Part shown: positions 55,868 to 63,810 of the stretch, piece by piece
Numbering within the stretch: the stretch's first letter is position 1
Layout: the number at the start of each line of letters is the position of its first letter
NCBI GenBank assembly: GCA_963789015.1
Contig: CAWBIU010000001.1
Location: forward strand, 248,001 to 312,000
Direction of reading: 5' to 3'
Source: JAOPZW01 sp963789015
GTDB taxonomy: Bacteria > Actinomycetota > Thermoleophilia > Solirubrobacterales > Solirubrobacteraceae
DNA length: 64,000 bases
Translations under genes and position numbers: made by a program
Notes under the pieces: model-generated
Database searches by the model: none
Told to the model about the DNA's origin: nothing
The model's input: the letters and a program-made list of their open reading frames with translations, nothing else

Positions 55868-57208
55868 TCAGCCGCGGGCGGCGAGCACGTCGGTGACCGC
55901 CCGGCGCCGGCCGTCGGCGCCGACCAGATGGACCTCGGGCAGCGGCACGATGAACTCGCCGCCGCGACCGAGGAACTCGGTCTCGCGCTCGAGGAACTCG
56001 TCGAGGAAGTGCCAGGGCAGGGCGAGGTAGTAGTCGGGCTGCGCGGCGCGCGACTCCTCCTCGGAGATGATCGGGATCTCGGTGCCGATCGTCTCCGAGC
56101 CCCACTTCTCCGGGTTGCGGTCGGCCGCCGCCTCGATCAGGTCCGTCGAGGCGTCGATGTACTGGAGGATCGTGTTGCCCTTGGTCGACGCGCCGTAGGC
56201 GTGGACCTTCTTGCCCTCGTCGCGCAGGCGCTCGAGCAGGCCGCGCAGCTCGTCGCGGACGCGCTCGGTCTCGCGGGCGAAGGCGTCGTAGGGCTCGGGC
56301 GAGTCGAGCGCGAGCTCGAACTCGCCGACGCGCAGGTCCTGCAGCACGGCGAAGTCCTCGGGCCGCGGCTGGCGCTTGCCGCGATGGCCGATGAACAGGC
56401 GGATCGAGCCGCCGTTGATGTCGTTCAGCTCGGCGGCGATGGCCTCGAGGCCCGCCTCGTCGAGCAGCCACTCGAGCACGGCCAGGCTGTAGTACTCGAG
56501 GTGCTCGTGGACGATGGTGTCGAAGCTGTTCTTGGCCAGCATCGTCGGCATGTAGCTCAGCTCGATGACCCACACGCCGTCCTCGGCGAGCGTGGCGGCG
56601 ATGCCCTCGACGAACTCCTGCGGGTCCTCGAGGTCGTAGAACATCGCGATCGAGGTGATGACCTTGGCCTTCTGCTCCGGGTAGCGCGCCTGGAGCGCCG
56701 GCGCGGTGAAGAAGTTGCGGATGACCTCGTAGCCCTTCTCGACCGCGTAGCGGCTGACGTCGGAGGGGTCGAAGCCGATCAGCCGCAGCCCGTCGACGGA
56801 GTAGCCGTCGAGCAGCGTGCCGTCGTTGCAGCCGATGTCGACGACGAGGTCGCCGGGCGTCAGCTCGCCCAGGTCCTGCACGCGCTGGGCGATGCCGTGC
56901 AGGTTCTCGGTCATCGTGCGGTTGATGCCGCTGCGGTACCAGTACGAGCGGTAGAGGATCGCGCCCGGCACGGTGTGCCTGGTCTGCAGCAGGCCGCAGG
57001 CCTCCTGGTCGCGCGTCGTGTCGCAGCGGACGAGCTCGAGCGGCACGCGGCGCGAGATCGGCGCGGTACCGCCCGGGTCGGCGAACGCGCCGGCGATGTG
57101 GTGGTCGCCGAGGCTGAGCACGGGGGCGAGGTGCGGCGAGCCGCAGATCCGGCACGTCGTGCGGGTGATCAGGCTCGTCGGGCGCGCCTTGCTGCGCCGT
57201 GTCCTCAT
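55868..57208 (-). CDS. Sugar C-methyltransferase (TylCIII/NovU-like)
   Basis: 446 residues from ATG 57208, overlapping the glycosyltransferase stop by ATGA. The N-terminal zinc-binding domain begins CRICGSPHLAPVLSLG, with more cysteines following. The methyltransferase core has LVVDIGCNDGTLLDGYS and SYMPTMLAKNSFDTIVHEHL; the VHEHLEYYS segment holds the Glu/His pair used by TcaB9-type enzymes. The C-terminal domain contains VHAYGASTKGNTILQYI. It puts a methyl group on a ring carbon of a dTDP-keto-deoxysugar, so the glycan likely contains a branched sugar. The GMD-like SDR and DegT aminotransferase nearby fit deoxysugar biosynthesis. Confidence 0.9.
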   Translation of the reverse strand: MRTRRSKARPTSLITRTTCRICGSPHLAPVLSLGDHHIAGAFADPGGTAPISRRVPLELVRCDTTRDQEACGLLQTRHTVPGAILYRSYWYRSGINRTMTENLHGIAQRVQDLGELTPGDLVVDIGCNDGTLLDGYSVDGLRLIGFDPSDVSRYAVEKGYEVIRNFFTAPALQARYPEQKAKVITSIAMFYDLEDPQEFVEGIAATLAEDGVWVIELSYMPTMLAKNSFDTIVHEHLEYYSLAVLEWLLDEAGLEAIAAELNDINGGSIRLFIGHRGKRQPRPEDFAVLQDLRVGEFELALDSPEPYDAFARETERVRDELRGLLERLRDEGKKVHAYGASTKGNTILQYIDASTDLIEAAADRNPEKWGSETIGTEIPIISEEESRAAQPDYYLALPWHFLDEFLERETEFLGRGGEFIVPLPEVHLVGADGRRRAVTDVLAARG

Positions 57209-58194
57209 GCGGGGATGCCCTCCCGGGCCAGTCGCTGGCGGTAGTCGTCGAAGGTCATGTCGGTCTTCTGGAAGTCGAGACGAAGGAAGTCGCGGTAGGC
57301 GCCGAGCGCCCGTGCGGCGGCGCGTGGCGCGAGGTCGTTCGGGCGCCGACGCAGCATGATCGTACAAAGGGCGAGGCGACGGACGCCCATCGCCCGCAGC
57401 TCGCGGGCGCCCTCGAGGCCCTGCTCCTCCCACGTGCGCCAGACCCGCGCCTGGTTGAAGGTGTACTGCCAGCGCATCTGCCACAGGTGCTCGTGCGTGG
57501 CCGCGCGGGTCATGCTCGTCTCGGAGTCGGTGAGGCGCACGAGCGACTCGCCGAGGCGCTCCGTCCCGCCGCCGGCCGCGGCCAGCTCGGACAGGTAGCC
57601 GACGTCGTTGCCGTAGGGATGGCGGTTGTAGTCGAAGCCGAGCGGGTTGTCGAAGTCGATGTGGCGGTCGAAGACCTCGCGCGCCGCGCCCATCTCGTAC
57701 GTCGCGCAGATCTGGGTCAGCGGGTAGCGGCGGAAGAACATCCCGGCCGAGAACGCCTGCGGCGTCAGCAGGCCCGTGTCCGCGCTGTAGGTCTGGCTGA
57801 CCTCGCCGCCCATCTCGACCTCGCCGCCGCACGTGACGAGCACGCGCCCGGCCGCCCGCGCCCGCTCGGCCGCCGCCATCAGCTGCTCCGAGAAGTCCTC
57901 GCGCAGCACGTCGTCGGCCCACACGAACGTGCACCAGTCGCCGGTCGCGTCGTGCAGCGCGACGCGCCAGGCGCGCACCGGCCCCGAGTTGCTCTCGGCG
58001 GTGAGCAGGCGCGACTCGACGCCCTCGGGCGTCTCGTCGAGCAGGCGGCGGACGATCTCGCGCGTCCCGTCGGCGCTGGTCTCGTCGTAGACCACGATCT
58101 CGAGGGGCCGGTGGCGCTGGCGCAGCGCGGCGCGCAGCGTGCGCTCGATCGTCGCCGCGCTGTTGTACGTGGGGAGCAGCAGCGACAGCTTCAC
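57205..58194 (-). CDS. Family 2 glycosyltransferase
   Basis: 329 residues from GTG 58194. MKLSLLLPTYNSAATIERTL, IVVYDETSADGTREIVRRL, SNSGPVRAWRVALHDATGDW and FVWADDVLREDF (the DxD-like ADD) define the fold. The C-terminal half is a variable acceptor region with DFDNPLGFDYNRHPYGNDVG. It overlaps its neighbours by four bases on each side, so it is translated together with the SDR upstream and the C-methyltransferase downstream. Confidence 0.9.
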   Translation of the reverse strand: MKLSLLLPTYNSAATIERTLRAALRQRHRPLEIVVYDETSADGTREIVRRLLDETPEGVESRLLTAESNSGPVRAWRVALHDATGDWCTFVWADDVLREDFSEQLMAAAERARAAGRVLVTCGGEVEMGGEVSQTYSADTGLLTPQAFSAGMFFRRYPLTQICATYEMGAAREVFDRHIDFDNPLGFDYNRHPYGNDVGYLSELAAAGGGTERLGESLVRLTDSETSMTRAATHEHLWQMRWQYTFNQARVWRTWEEQGLEGARELRAMGVRRLALCTIMLRRRPNDLAPRAAARALGAYRDFLRLDFQKTDMTFDDYRQRLAREGIPA

Positions 58195-59183
58195 GGCCGG
58201 CGCAGGCTAACAACCGGGGTGCCGCGCAGCTCGGCGAGGTCGGCCTCGACCATCGCCTGCACGAGCGCCGGGAACGACGTCGCCGGGCGCCAGCCGAGCC
58301 GCGCGCGGGCCCGCGACGGGTCGCCGACCGACGGCACGCGCTGCGGCGGGCGGACGAGCGCAGGATCGACCTCGACGCGCCCCCGCGGATCGGCGCCGGC
58401 GGCGGCGAAGGCCTCCGCGACGAGGTCCCCGACGGTCCGTCCCACGCCCGACGCGAGCACGAGGTCGCCCGGCTCGTCGGCCTCGGCCATGCGCACCATC
58501 GCCTCGGCGACGTCGCCCGCGAAGGACCAGTCGCGCACGGCCTCGAGGTCGCCGAGGACGAGGCGCGCCTCGAGGCCGAGGGCGATCGCCGCCGCGCCGC
58601 GGGTCACCTTGCGCGTCACGTAGGCGAGCGGGCGCCGCGGGGACTCGTGGTTGAACAGGATCGCCGCCGAGGCGTGCAGGCCGTGGCGCTCGCGGTGGCC
58701 GGCGATCATCGCGTCGGCGTAGGCCTTCGCCGCCCCGTAGGGCTCGGCAGGACGGCGCGGCGTGCCCTCGTGCTGGGGCGACTCGGCGGGGTCGCCGAAC
58801 ACCTGCGCCGAGGACGCCTGCACGAGCCGGATCGCCGGGTCGACCGAGCGGATCGCCTCGAGCAGGGCGGTCACGGGCAGCCCCGTCTCGCGCGCGCAGG
58901 CCAGCGGGTCGGCCCACGCGGCGGCGAGCGTCGAGGTCGAGGCGACGTTGAAGATCGCGTGCGGGCGGACCGCGGCGACGAGCTCGGCGAGCAGCGCGTG
59001 GTCGGCCATGTCGCCGTGCACGAAGGCGACCCGGTCGCGGACGGCGCGGAGGTTCGGGTGGTCCTCGCTCGCGGGCCGGCGCACGAGGCCCGTCACCGCG
59101 TAGCCACGGGCCACGAGGGCCTCGGCGAGGTATGAGCCGTCCTGGCCGGCGACGCCCAGGACGAGTGCGCGACGGCCGTCCAT
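58191..59183 (-). CDS. NAD(P)-dependent sugar-nucleotide dehydratase/epimerase (GDP-mannose 4,6-dehydratase-like)
   Basis: 330 residues from ATG 59183. The N-terminus ALVLGVAGQDGSYLAEALV is close to the GMD signature (GQDGSYL). VQASSAQVFGDP, EPYGAAKAYADAM (YxxxK catalytic pair) and LFNHESPRRPLAYVTRKV agree with GMD/RMD proteins. It is about 40 residues shorter than typical GMD, so a GDP-6-deoxy sugar reductase (RMD-like) is also possible. It would supply a deoxysugar nucleotide. First gene of a four-gene minus-strand operon. Confidence 0.88.
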   Translation of the reverse strand: MDGRRALVLGVAGQDGSYLAEALVARGYAVTGLVRRPASEDHPNLRAVRDRVAFVHGDMADHALLAELVAAVRPHAIFNVASTSTLAAAWADPLACARETGLPVTALLEAIRSVDPAIRLVQASSAQVFGDPAESPQHEGTPRRPAEPYGAAKAYADAMIAGHRERHGLHASAAILFNHESPRRPLAYVTRKVTRGAAAIALGLEARLVLGDLEAVRDWSFAGDVAEAMVRMAEADEPGDLVLASGVGRTVGDLVAEAFAAAGADPRGRVEVDPALVRPPQRVPSVGDPSRARARLGWRPATSFPALVQAMVEADLAELRGTPVVSLRRP

Positions 59184-59273
59184 CGCGGGCACGGTAACGG
59201 TCGTGTGCTACCTGTTGACGGGCCCAGGCGTTCTTTCGACGCCGACCCGATCCGAACGACGGAGGTCTCCGCC

Positions 59274-59804
59274 GTGATCAGCGAACGCATGGGCCGCCTT
59301 CTGAGCGCCGTCGGCGCCATTCTCCTGATGGGCGGCCTGTTCTTGACCTGGTACCACATCGAGCGCGCCGGGGGCGCGATCGAGCCCGCGACCGGGTGGG
59401 AGACCTTCACCCGGCTGCGCGTGGTCATCCTCGCGGGAGCCGCCGCGCTGCTCGTCAGCGCGATCGTCGCCCAGAGCCGGCCCGTGCTCGTCGCCCGCAC
59501 CCTGATCGGCGTCGTCCTCGGCCTCCTCATCCTGCGGCGGATCGTCTTCCCGGCCGACATCGCCGACCCCGTGACGTCGCAGATCGGCGTCTTCGTCGGG
59601 CTCGTGGGCGCGCTCGCGGCCGTCCTGGGCGGGCTCGTCGACACCGGCCGCGAGGTCGTCGAGCGCTACCCGGCGATGGCCTTCTGGCGCGAGCCCGCCG
59701 GTGAGCTCGGCGCGGGCGACCCGCCGCCGCGCGTCGCCGCGCCACGGCGCCCGCGCTCCCCGGCCGGCGGCCGGGTGATCGACTCCAGCGCCGAGGAGAT
59801 CTAG
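59274..59804 (+). CDS. Small four-TM membrane protein
   Basis: 176 residues from GTG 59274, with GGAGG eight bases upstream. Four hydrophobic segments: LLSAVGAILLMGGLFLTWYH, RVVILAGAAALLVSAIVA, VARTLIGVVLGLLILRRI and IGVFVGLVGALAAVLGGLV, then a Pro/Arg-rich cytoplasmic tail. WYHIERAGGAIEPATGWETF sits outside between segments one and two. No function is known. The DegT aminotransferase gene follows 12 bases later on the same strand. Confidence 0.75.
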   Translation: MISERMGRLLSAVGAILLMGGLFLTWYHIERAGGAIEPATGWETFTRLRVVILAGAAALLVSAIVAQSRPVLVARTLIGVVLGLLILRRIVFPADIADPVTSQIGVFVGLVGALAAVLGGLVDTGREVVERYPAMAFWREPAGELGAGDPPPRVAAPRRPRSPAGGRVIDSSAEEI

Positions 59805-59816
59805 GAAGATGGCGGG

Positions 59817-60914
59817 ATGCCCGTCCCGCTCTTCGACACCAAGACCCCGCTCGCGCCGCTGCGCGACCGCATCGACGCCGCGATCGCCTCGGTCGTCGAC
59901 GGCGGCCGCTTCATCCTCGGTCCCGAGGTCTCGGCCTTCGAGGCCGAGTTCGCCGCGCAGTGCGGCGCGCGCCACGCCGTCGGCGTGGCCAACGGCACCG
60001 ACGCGCTGACCATCGCGCTGATGGCGATGGGCGTCGGCCCCGGCGACGAGGTCGTGGTGCCGTCGTTCACGTTCTACGCGTCGGCCGAGGCGATCCCGCC
60101 GACCGGCGCCACGCCCGTCTTCTGCGACGTCGACCCGGAGACGTGGTGCATCACCGCCGAGACCGTGCGGGCGGCGCTCACCCCGCGCACGAAGGCGGTC
60201 GTGGCCGTGCACCTGTTCGGCAACGTCGCGCCGGTCGCCGAGATCGCCGCGCTCGGCGTGCCCGTGCTCGAGGACGCCGCCCAGGCGGCGGGGACGACGA
60301 CGGCGGACGGGCGCCCCGGCTCGCTCGGCACCGCGGCGACGTTCAGCTTCTTCCCGTCCAAGAACCTCGGCGCCTTCGGAGACGGCGGCGCGATCACGAC
60401 GAACGACGACGACGTCGCCGAGCGCTGCCGGATGCTGCGCTTCCACGGCTCGTACGACAAGACGACGTTCGAGCACGTCGGCTTCAACTCGCGCCTGGAC
60501 GAGATGCAGGCGGCGATCCTCCGCGTCCTGCTGCCGCACCTCGACGACTGGGCCGACGGGCGCCGCGCGGCGGGCCGCCACTACGAGGAGGCCGGACTCG
60601 GCGAGGTCGTCGTGCTCCCCAGGCCGGCGGCGGGCAGCGAGCCGGCGTGGCACCTGTACGTCATCCGCCACGAGCGCGTCGACGAGCTCGCCGCCGCGCT
60701 CGGCGAGCGCGGGATCGGCAACAAGGTCTACTACCGCGTCCCGGTGCACCGCCAGCCGGCGATGGCGCGCTGGGGCGCGGACGTCGAGCTGCCGGCGACC
60801 GACGAGGTCGCCCGCACGCACCTGGCGATCCCGATGAGCCCGGTGCTCGACGCCGCCCAGGCGGCCGAGGTCACCGGCGCCGTGCGCGACGCGCTGGTGG
60901 CGACCCCGGCCTAG
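59817..60914 (+). CDS. DegT/DnrJ/EryC1/StrS-family sugar aminotransferase
   Basis: 365 residues from ATG 59817. The PLP lysine is K182 in FFPSKNLGAFGDGGAI. Other landmarks are FILGPEVSAFEAEFA, VGVANGTDALTIALMAMG, VVPSFTFYASAEAIPPTGAT, VLEDAAQAAGT and HVGFNSRLDEMQAAILRVLL. It transfers an amino group to a keto-deoxysugar nucleotide, at C3 or C4. With the C-methyltransferase and GMD-like enzyme it suggests an amino-, possibly C-methylated, sugar in the glycan. Confidence 0.94.
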   Translation: MPVPLFDTKTPLAPLRDRIDAAIASVVDGGRFILGPEVSAFEAEFAAQCGARHAVGVANGTDALTIALMAMGVGPGDEVVVPSFTFYASAEAIPPTGATPVFCDVDPETWCITAETVRAALTPRTKAVVAVHLFGNVAPVAEIAALGVPVLEDAAQAAGTTTADGRPGSLGTAATFSFFPSKNLGAFGDGGAITTNDDDVAERCRMLRFHGSYDKTTFEHVGFNSRLDEMQAAILRVLLPHLDDWADGRRAAGRHYEEAGLGEVVVLPRPAAGSEPAWHLYVIRHERVDELAAALGERGIGNKVYYRVPVHRQPAMARWGADVELPATDEVARTHLAIPMSPVLDAAQAAEVTGAVRDALVATPA

Positions 60915-60924
60915 GGGGCGCTCG

Positions 60925-61341
60925 TCAGGCGGCCGGAACCGGCGCCGGCTGGACGAGCCGGAACTGGTTGCCGGACGGGTCGCGGAAGGCCGCGTCGACG
61001 CCGTAGAAGCGCTCGTTCGGCTCGACGCTGAACTCGACGCCGCGCGCGCTCAGCTCCTCGAACTTGGCCCGGCAGTCGTCGGTCTCCAGGATGCAGCCGC
61101 CCATCGCGCCGCGGGAGAGCATGTCGCGCACGGCGTCGACGGACTCGGGCGCCAGTGCGGGCGGCTCGGGGACGGCGAGCGCGACCTCGAGGTCGGGCTG
61201 CTCGGGCGGACCGACGGTCAGCCAGCGGAAGTCCTCGAGGGTGACGTCCTGGCGGACCTGCCAGCCGAGCTTCTCGGTGTAGAAGTCGTGCGCCTCGTCG
61301 AGGTCGAGGACGTACAGGCAGACGTGGGAGAGCTTGAGCAT
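60925..61341 (-). CDS. VOC-superfamily (glyoxalase/bleomycin resistance-like) protein
   Basis: 138 residues from ATG 61341. Two beta-alpha-beta-beta-beta units: LSHVCLYVLDLDEAHDFYTE, then LTVGPPEQPDLEVALA; and MGGCILETDDCRAKFEELSA, then GVDAAFRDPSGNQFRLVQ. The first metal histidine is kept in LSHV; the usual final glutamate is replaced in GNQFRLVQ. The function is unknown (isomerase, dioxygenase or resistance protein). The AraC-type gene upstream on the same strand, 38 bases away, may control it. Confidence 0.9.
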   Translation of the reverse strand: MLKLSHVCLYVLDLDEAHDFYTEKLGWQVRQDVTLEDFRWLTVGPPEQPDLEVALAVPEPPALAPESVDAVRDMLSRGAMGGCILETDDCRAKFEELSARGVEFSVEPNERFYGVDAAFRDPSGNQFRLVQPAPVPAA

Positions 61342-61379
61342 CGCGGGGTTCCTCCGGTGTCGAGTGGACACGGAGGACG

Positions 61380-61826
61380 CTACCCGCGGACGGCCCGCTC
61401 CTGGTTCTCCATTTCTGCTCTCCCGGCCGGGCGCAGGTGGGCCCGGACCATGCACGACGGGATGGCCGCCAGCGACGCCGCGGCGGGCGACGCGCGCCAC
61501 GCCCGGCGGTAGTCGGAGGGCGTGTGGCCCTTGACGCGCTTGAACGTCGTCGAGAACGACCCGAGGCTCTGCCAGCCGACGGCCTCGGAGATCTCGCGGA
61601 CGGGCAGGTCCGTGTCGCGCAGCAGGTGGGCGGCGCGCTCGATGCGCCGCGTGAGCAGGTACTGGTGGGGTGTCTCGCCGAACGCGCGCTTGAACGAGCG
61701 GGTGAAGTGCGCGGGCGAGCTGTGCGCGCGGGCGGCCAGGGCGGGAACGTCGAGCGGCTCGGCGTAGCGCGCGTCGATCAGGTCGCGTGCGCGCAGGAGA
61801 TGGCGGACCGGCGGCGCGTATGACAT
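61380..61826 (-). CDS. AraC-family transcriptional regulator, DNA-binding domain only
   Basis: 148 residues from ATG 61826. Two helix-turn-helix units are present: DVPALAARAHSSPAHFTRSF and VREISEAVGWQSLGSFSTTF, joined by RRIERAAHLLRDTDLP, with the usual ending KRVKGHTPSDYRRAWR. There is no N-terminal sensing domain, so activity may depend on expression level. It precedes the VOC gene in the same direction; the pairing is common. Confidence 0.92.
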   Translation of the reverse strand: MSYAPPVRHLLRARDLIDARYAEPLDVPALAARAHSSPAHFTRSFKRAFGETPHQYLLTRRIERAAHLLRDTDLPVREISEAVGWQSLGSFSTTFKRVKGHTPSDYRRAWRASPAAASLAAIPSCMVRAHLRPAGRAEMENQERAVRG

Positions 61827-61839
61827 CCCGTGGTCGAGC

Positions 61840-63327
61840 CTACGACAGCGGCGCGGTGGCGCCAACCGGCTGCCGGTGGCGCACGGCGCGCAGCGCGCGG
61901 GCCAGCCGGCGCACGCCCTCGTCGAGCTGCTCGGGCTCGACGTAGGAGAAGGACAGGCGCATGCTCGTGCGCGCCGAGGGCTCGGCCTGCGTCGCGCCGC
62001 CGGGCAGGAAGGCGACGCCGCTGCGCAGCGCCTCGCCGTACAGCGCGCGCTCGTCGACCGCGCGGCGCAGCGTGACCCACACGTGCTGGCCGCCGCGCGG
62101 GACGATCCACGTCGCCTCGTCGCCGAGGTGGCGCTCGAGCGCGCCGAGGAGGAGGTCGCGGCGTCGGCGGTAGGTGGGCATGACGTGCTCGAGGTGCGCG
62201 TCGTGAAGACCGCCGGCCAGCCAGGCGGCGGCCAGGCGCTGCGGCAGTGCGGCGCTCTGCATGTCGGTGTCCATCTTCAGGCGCACCAGGCGCCCGTGGA
62301 CCGGGCCGCTGGCGGCGATCCAACCGACGCGCAGGCCGCCGCCGATCGACTTCGAGAGCGAGTCGACGTAGATGACGTGGGCAGGTGCAAGCCGCCGCAT
62401 GCGCGGCAACTCGGGCCCCTCGAGGGCCATCGTCGCGTAGACACCGTCCTCGAGGACGAAGAAGCCGCGCTCGCGGGCCAGCGTGGCCAGGCGCTCGCGG
62501 CGCGCCTGCGACGTGTCGATGCCCGTCGGGTTGTGGCACGCCGTCTGGAGGACGACGAGGCGGACCTCGTGGCGGGCGAGGATGCGCTCGAGCGCGTCGA
62601 CGTCGAAGCCCTCCTCGTCGACGGGCACGGGCAGGACGCGCGCGCCGGTGCGCTGCAGCGAGGTCAGCGCGCCGGCGAAGGTCGGCGACTCGATGACGGC
62701 GACGTCCCCGGGCCCGAGCGTGGTGCGGGCGACGAGGTCGATCGCCTGACGCGCGCCGGTGGTGACGATGATCTCCTCGGGCTCGCGCGCCCAGCCCTTG
62801 TCCTCGCCGAGCTCGGACAGCCGCGAGCGCAGCTCGGGCAGCCCCTCGACCGGGAGGTACTGCAGGCCGCCGTCGCCGTCGAGCATGACCTCGGCGGCCA
62901 GCTCGCGGACCTGCGAGGTGGGCAGCAGCTCGTCGGCGGCGAAGCCGGTGGCCAGCGGGATCACGTCGCGACCCGTGCCCAGCGACTCGGCGAGCATCTG
63001 CTCGGCGTAGGAGGCCTGGTGGGGCGGGAGCGTCCCGACCTGCCAGTCCTCGTCGTCGACGCCGCGCTCGACGGGCGGGTGCGTGCGCACGAACGTCCCG
63101 CGCCCGACGTGCGCGGCGACGTAGCCCTGCTCGGCCAGCCGGCGGTAGACGCGCGCCGCCGTGAGGTGGTTGATCGACGCTGCCGCGGAGAGCTCACGCG
63201 TGGTCGGCAGCTTCGCGCCCGGCGCCAGCGCGCCGCTCTCGATGTCGGCGGCGATGCGCTCGGCGAGCTGCGCGGTCAGCGACCCGCCCTCACGGTCCAG
63301 GTCGTTCAAATCAAATTTGTATGACAT
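61840..63327 (-). CDS. MocR-type (GntR/aminotransferase fusion) transcriptional regulator
   Basis: 495 residues from ATG 63327. The N-terminal wHTH domain (LAERIADIESGALAPGAK-like segment, LPTTRELSAAASINHLTAAR) is followed by a fold-type I aminotransferase domain: ATGFAADELLPTSQVREL, IIVTTGARQAIDLVARTTL, TACHNPTGIDTSQARRERL, FVLEDGVYATMAL and the PLP lysine in YVDSLSKSIGGGLRVGW. It binds PLP or an amino compound and regulates target genes. It is divergent from the small gene at 63384, and the operator at 63317-63343 covers its own start codon. Confidence 0.93.
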   Translation of the reverse strand: MSYKFDLNDLDREGGSLTAQLAERIAADIESGALAPGAKLPTTRELSAAASINHLTAARVYRRLAEQGYVAAHVGRGTFVRTHPPVERGVDDEDWQVGTLPPHQASYAEQMLAESLGTGRDVIPLATGFAADELLPTSQVRELAAEVMLDGDGGLQYLPVEGLPELRSRLSELGEDKGWAREPEEIIVTTGARQAIDLVARTTLGPGDVAVIESPTFAGALTSLQRTGARVLPVPVDEEGFDVDALERILARHEVRLVVLQTACHNPTGIDTSQARRERLATLARERGFFVLEDGVYATMALEGPELPRMRRLAPAHVIYVDSLSKSIGGGLRVGWIAASGPVHGRLVRLKMDTDMQSAALPQRLAAAWLAGGLHDAHLEHVMPTYRRRRDLLLGALERHLGDEATWIVPRGGQHVWVTLRRAVDERALYGEALRSGVAFLPGGATQAEPSARTSMRLSFSYVEPEQLDEGVRRLARALRAVRHRQPVGATAPLS

Positions 63328-63343
63328 TGACTCGGTCGTACAA
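63317..63343. promoter_or_regulatory. Inverted-repeat operator between the MocR and acetyltransferase-like genes
   Basis: TTGTATGAC (63317-63325) and GTCGTACAA (63335-63343) form an inverted repeat with 8 of 9 matches and a 9-base spacer. The DNA is AT-rich relative to the window. The site covers the start codon of the MocR-type gene and the -35 box of the divergent promoter, so one bound regulator could control both directions. Confidence 0.65.
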
Positions 63344-63354
63344 GGTCCTAAAGT
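63327..63354 (+). promoter_or_regulatory. Probable sigma-70-type promoter of the acetyltransferase-like gene
   Basis: TTGACT (63327-63332) and TAAAGT (63349-63354), 16 bases apart, match -35 and -10 elements well for a high-GC organism. The gene's ATG lies 30 bases after the -10 box. The -35 box falls in the spacer of the inverted repeat, which suggests control by the MocR-type protein. Confidence 0.6.
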
Positions 63355-63383
63355 GGTCCTCGATCGACGACAAGGATCGCACA

Positions 63384-63710
63384 ATGACCAATCTCACTGC
63401 AACACAGACTTCGCCCTTCGCCGCCGAGCTCGTCATCCGCCGCGCCACCGGAGCCGACGCCGCCGCGCTCGCGCGGCTCGCCGCGCTCGACTCCGCCCGG
63501 CCGCTGCACGGCGAGGCCCTCGTCGCCTTCGTCCACGGCGAGCCGTGGGCGGCGATCTCGCTCGACGACGGGCGCGTGGTCGCCGACCCGTTCCGGCCCT
63601 CGTCGACGGCCGCCGAGCTCGTCCGCCTCCGCGCCGAGCACCTGCGCGCCGGCACCGCTCCCGCAGGCAAGGCGCGCACCGCGCTTCGCCCGCGCCGCGC
63701 GTCCGCCTGA
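63384..63710 (+). CDS. Small acetyltransferase-like (GNAT-related) protein
   Basis: 108 residues from ATG 63384. LVIRRATGADAAALARLAALD is the start of a GNAT fold, and FVHGEPWAAISLDDGRVVAD the central strands, but the acetyl-CoA loop (Q/R-x-x-G-x-G/A) is missing; instead the protein ends in a basic tail. Proteins of this short form are common in actinobacteria and their role is unknown. Its divergent partner is the MocR-type regulator. Confidence 0.7.
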   Translation: MTNLTATQTSPFAAELVIRRATGADAAALARLAALDSARPLHGEALVAFVHGEPWAAISLDDGRVVADPFRPSSTAAELVRLRAEHLRAGTAPAGKARTALRPRRASA

Positions 63711-63759
63711 GCGGCGCGCCCGCCCCGCCTCGCCCGCCGGCGACCGGCCCGCCATTCCT

Positions 63760-63778
63760 CTCACCTCCTCGGGGTGAG
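63760..63778. terminator. Short hairpin between two convergent genes
   Basis: CTCACC (63760-63765) and GGTGAG (63773-63778) pair around a 7-base loop in the 100-bp gap between convergent genes. There is no T-run on either strand, so it is a weak terminator candidate. Confidence 0.3.
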
Positions 63779-63810
63779 GCGACGCCGGCCCCGCGGGCCG
63801 AGGCGCGGGC

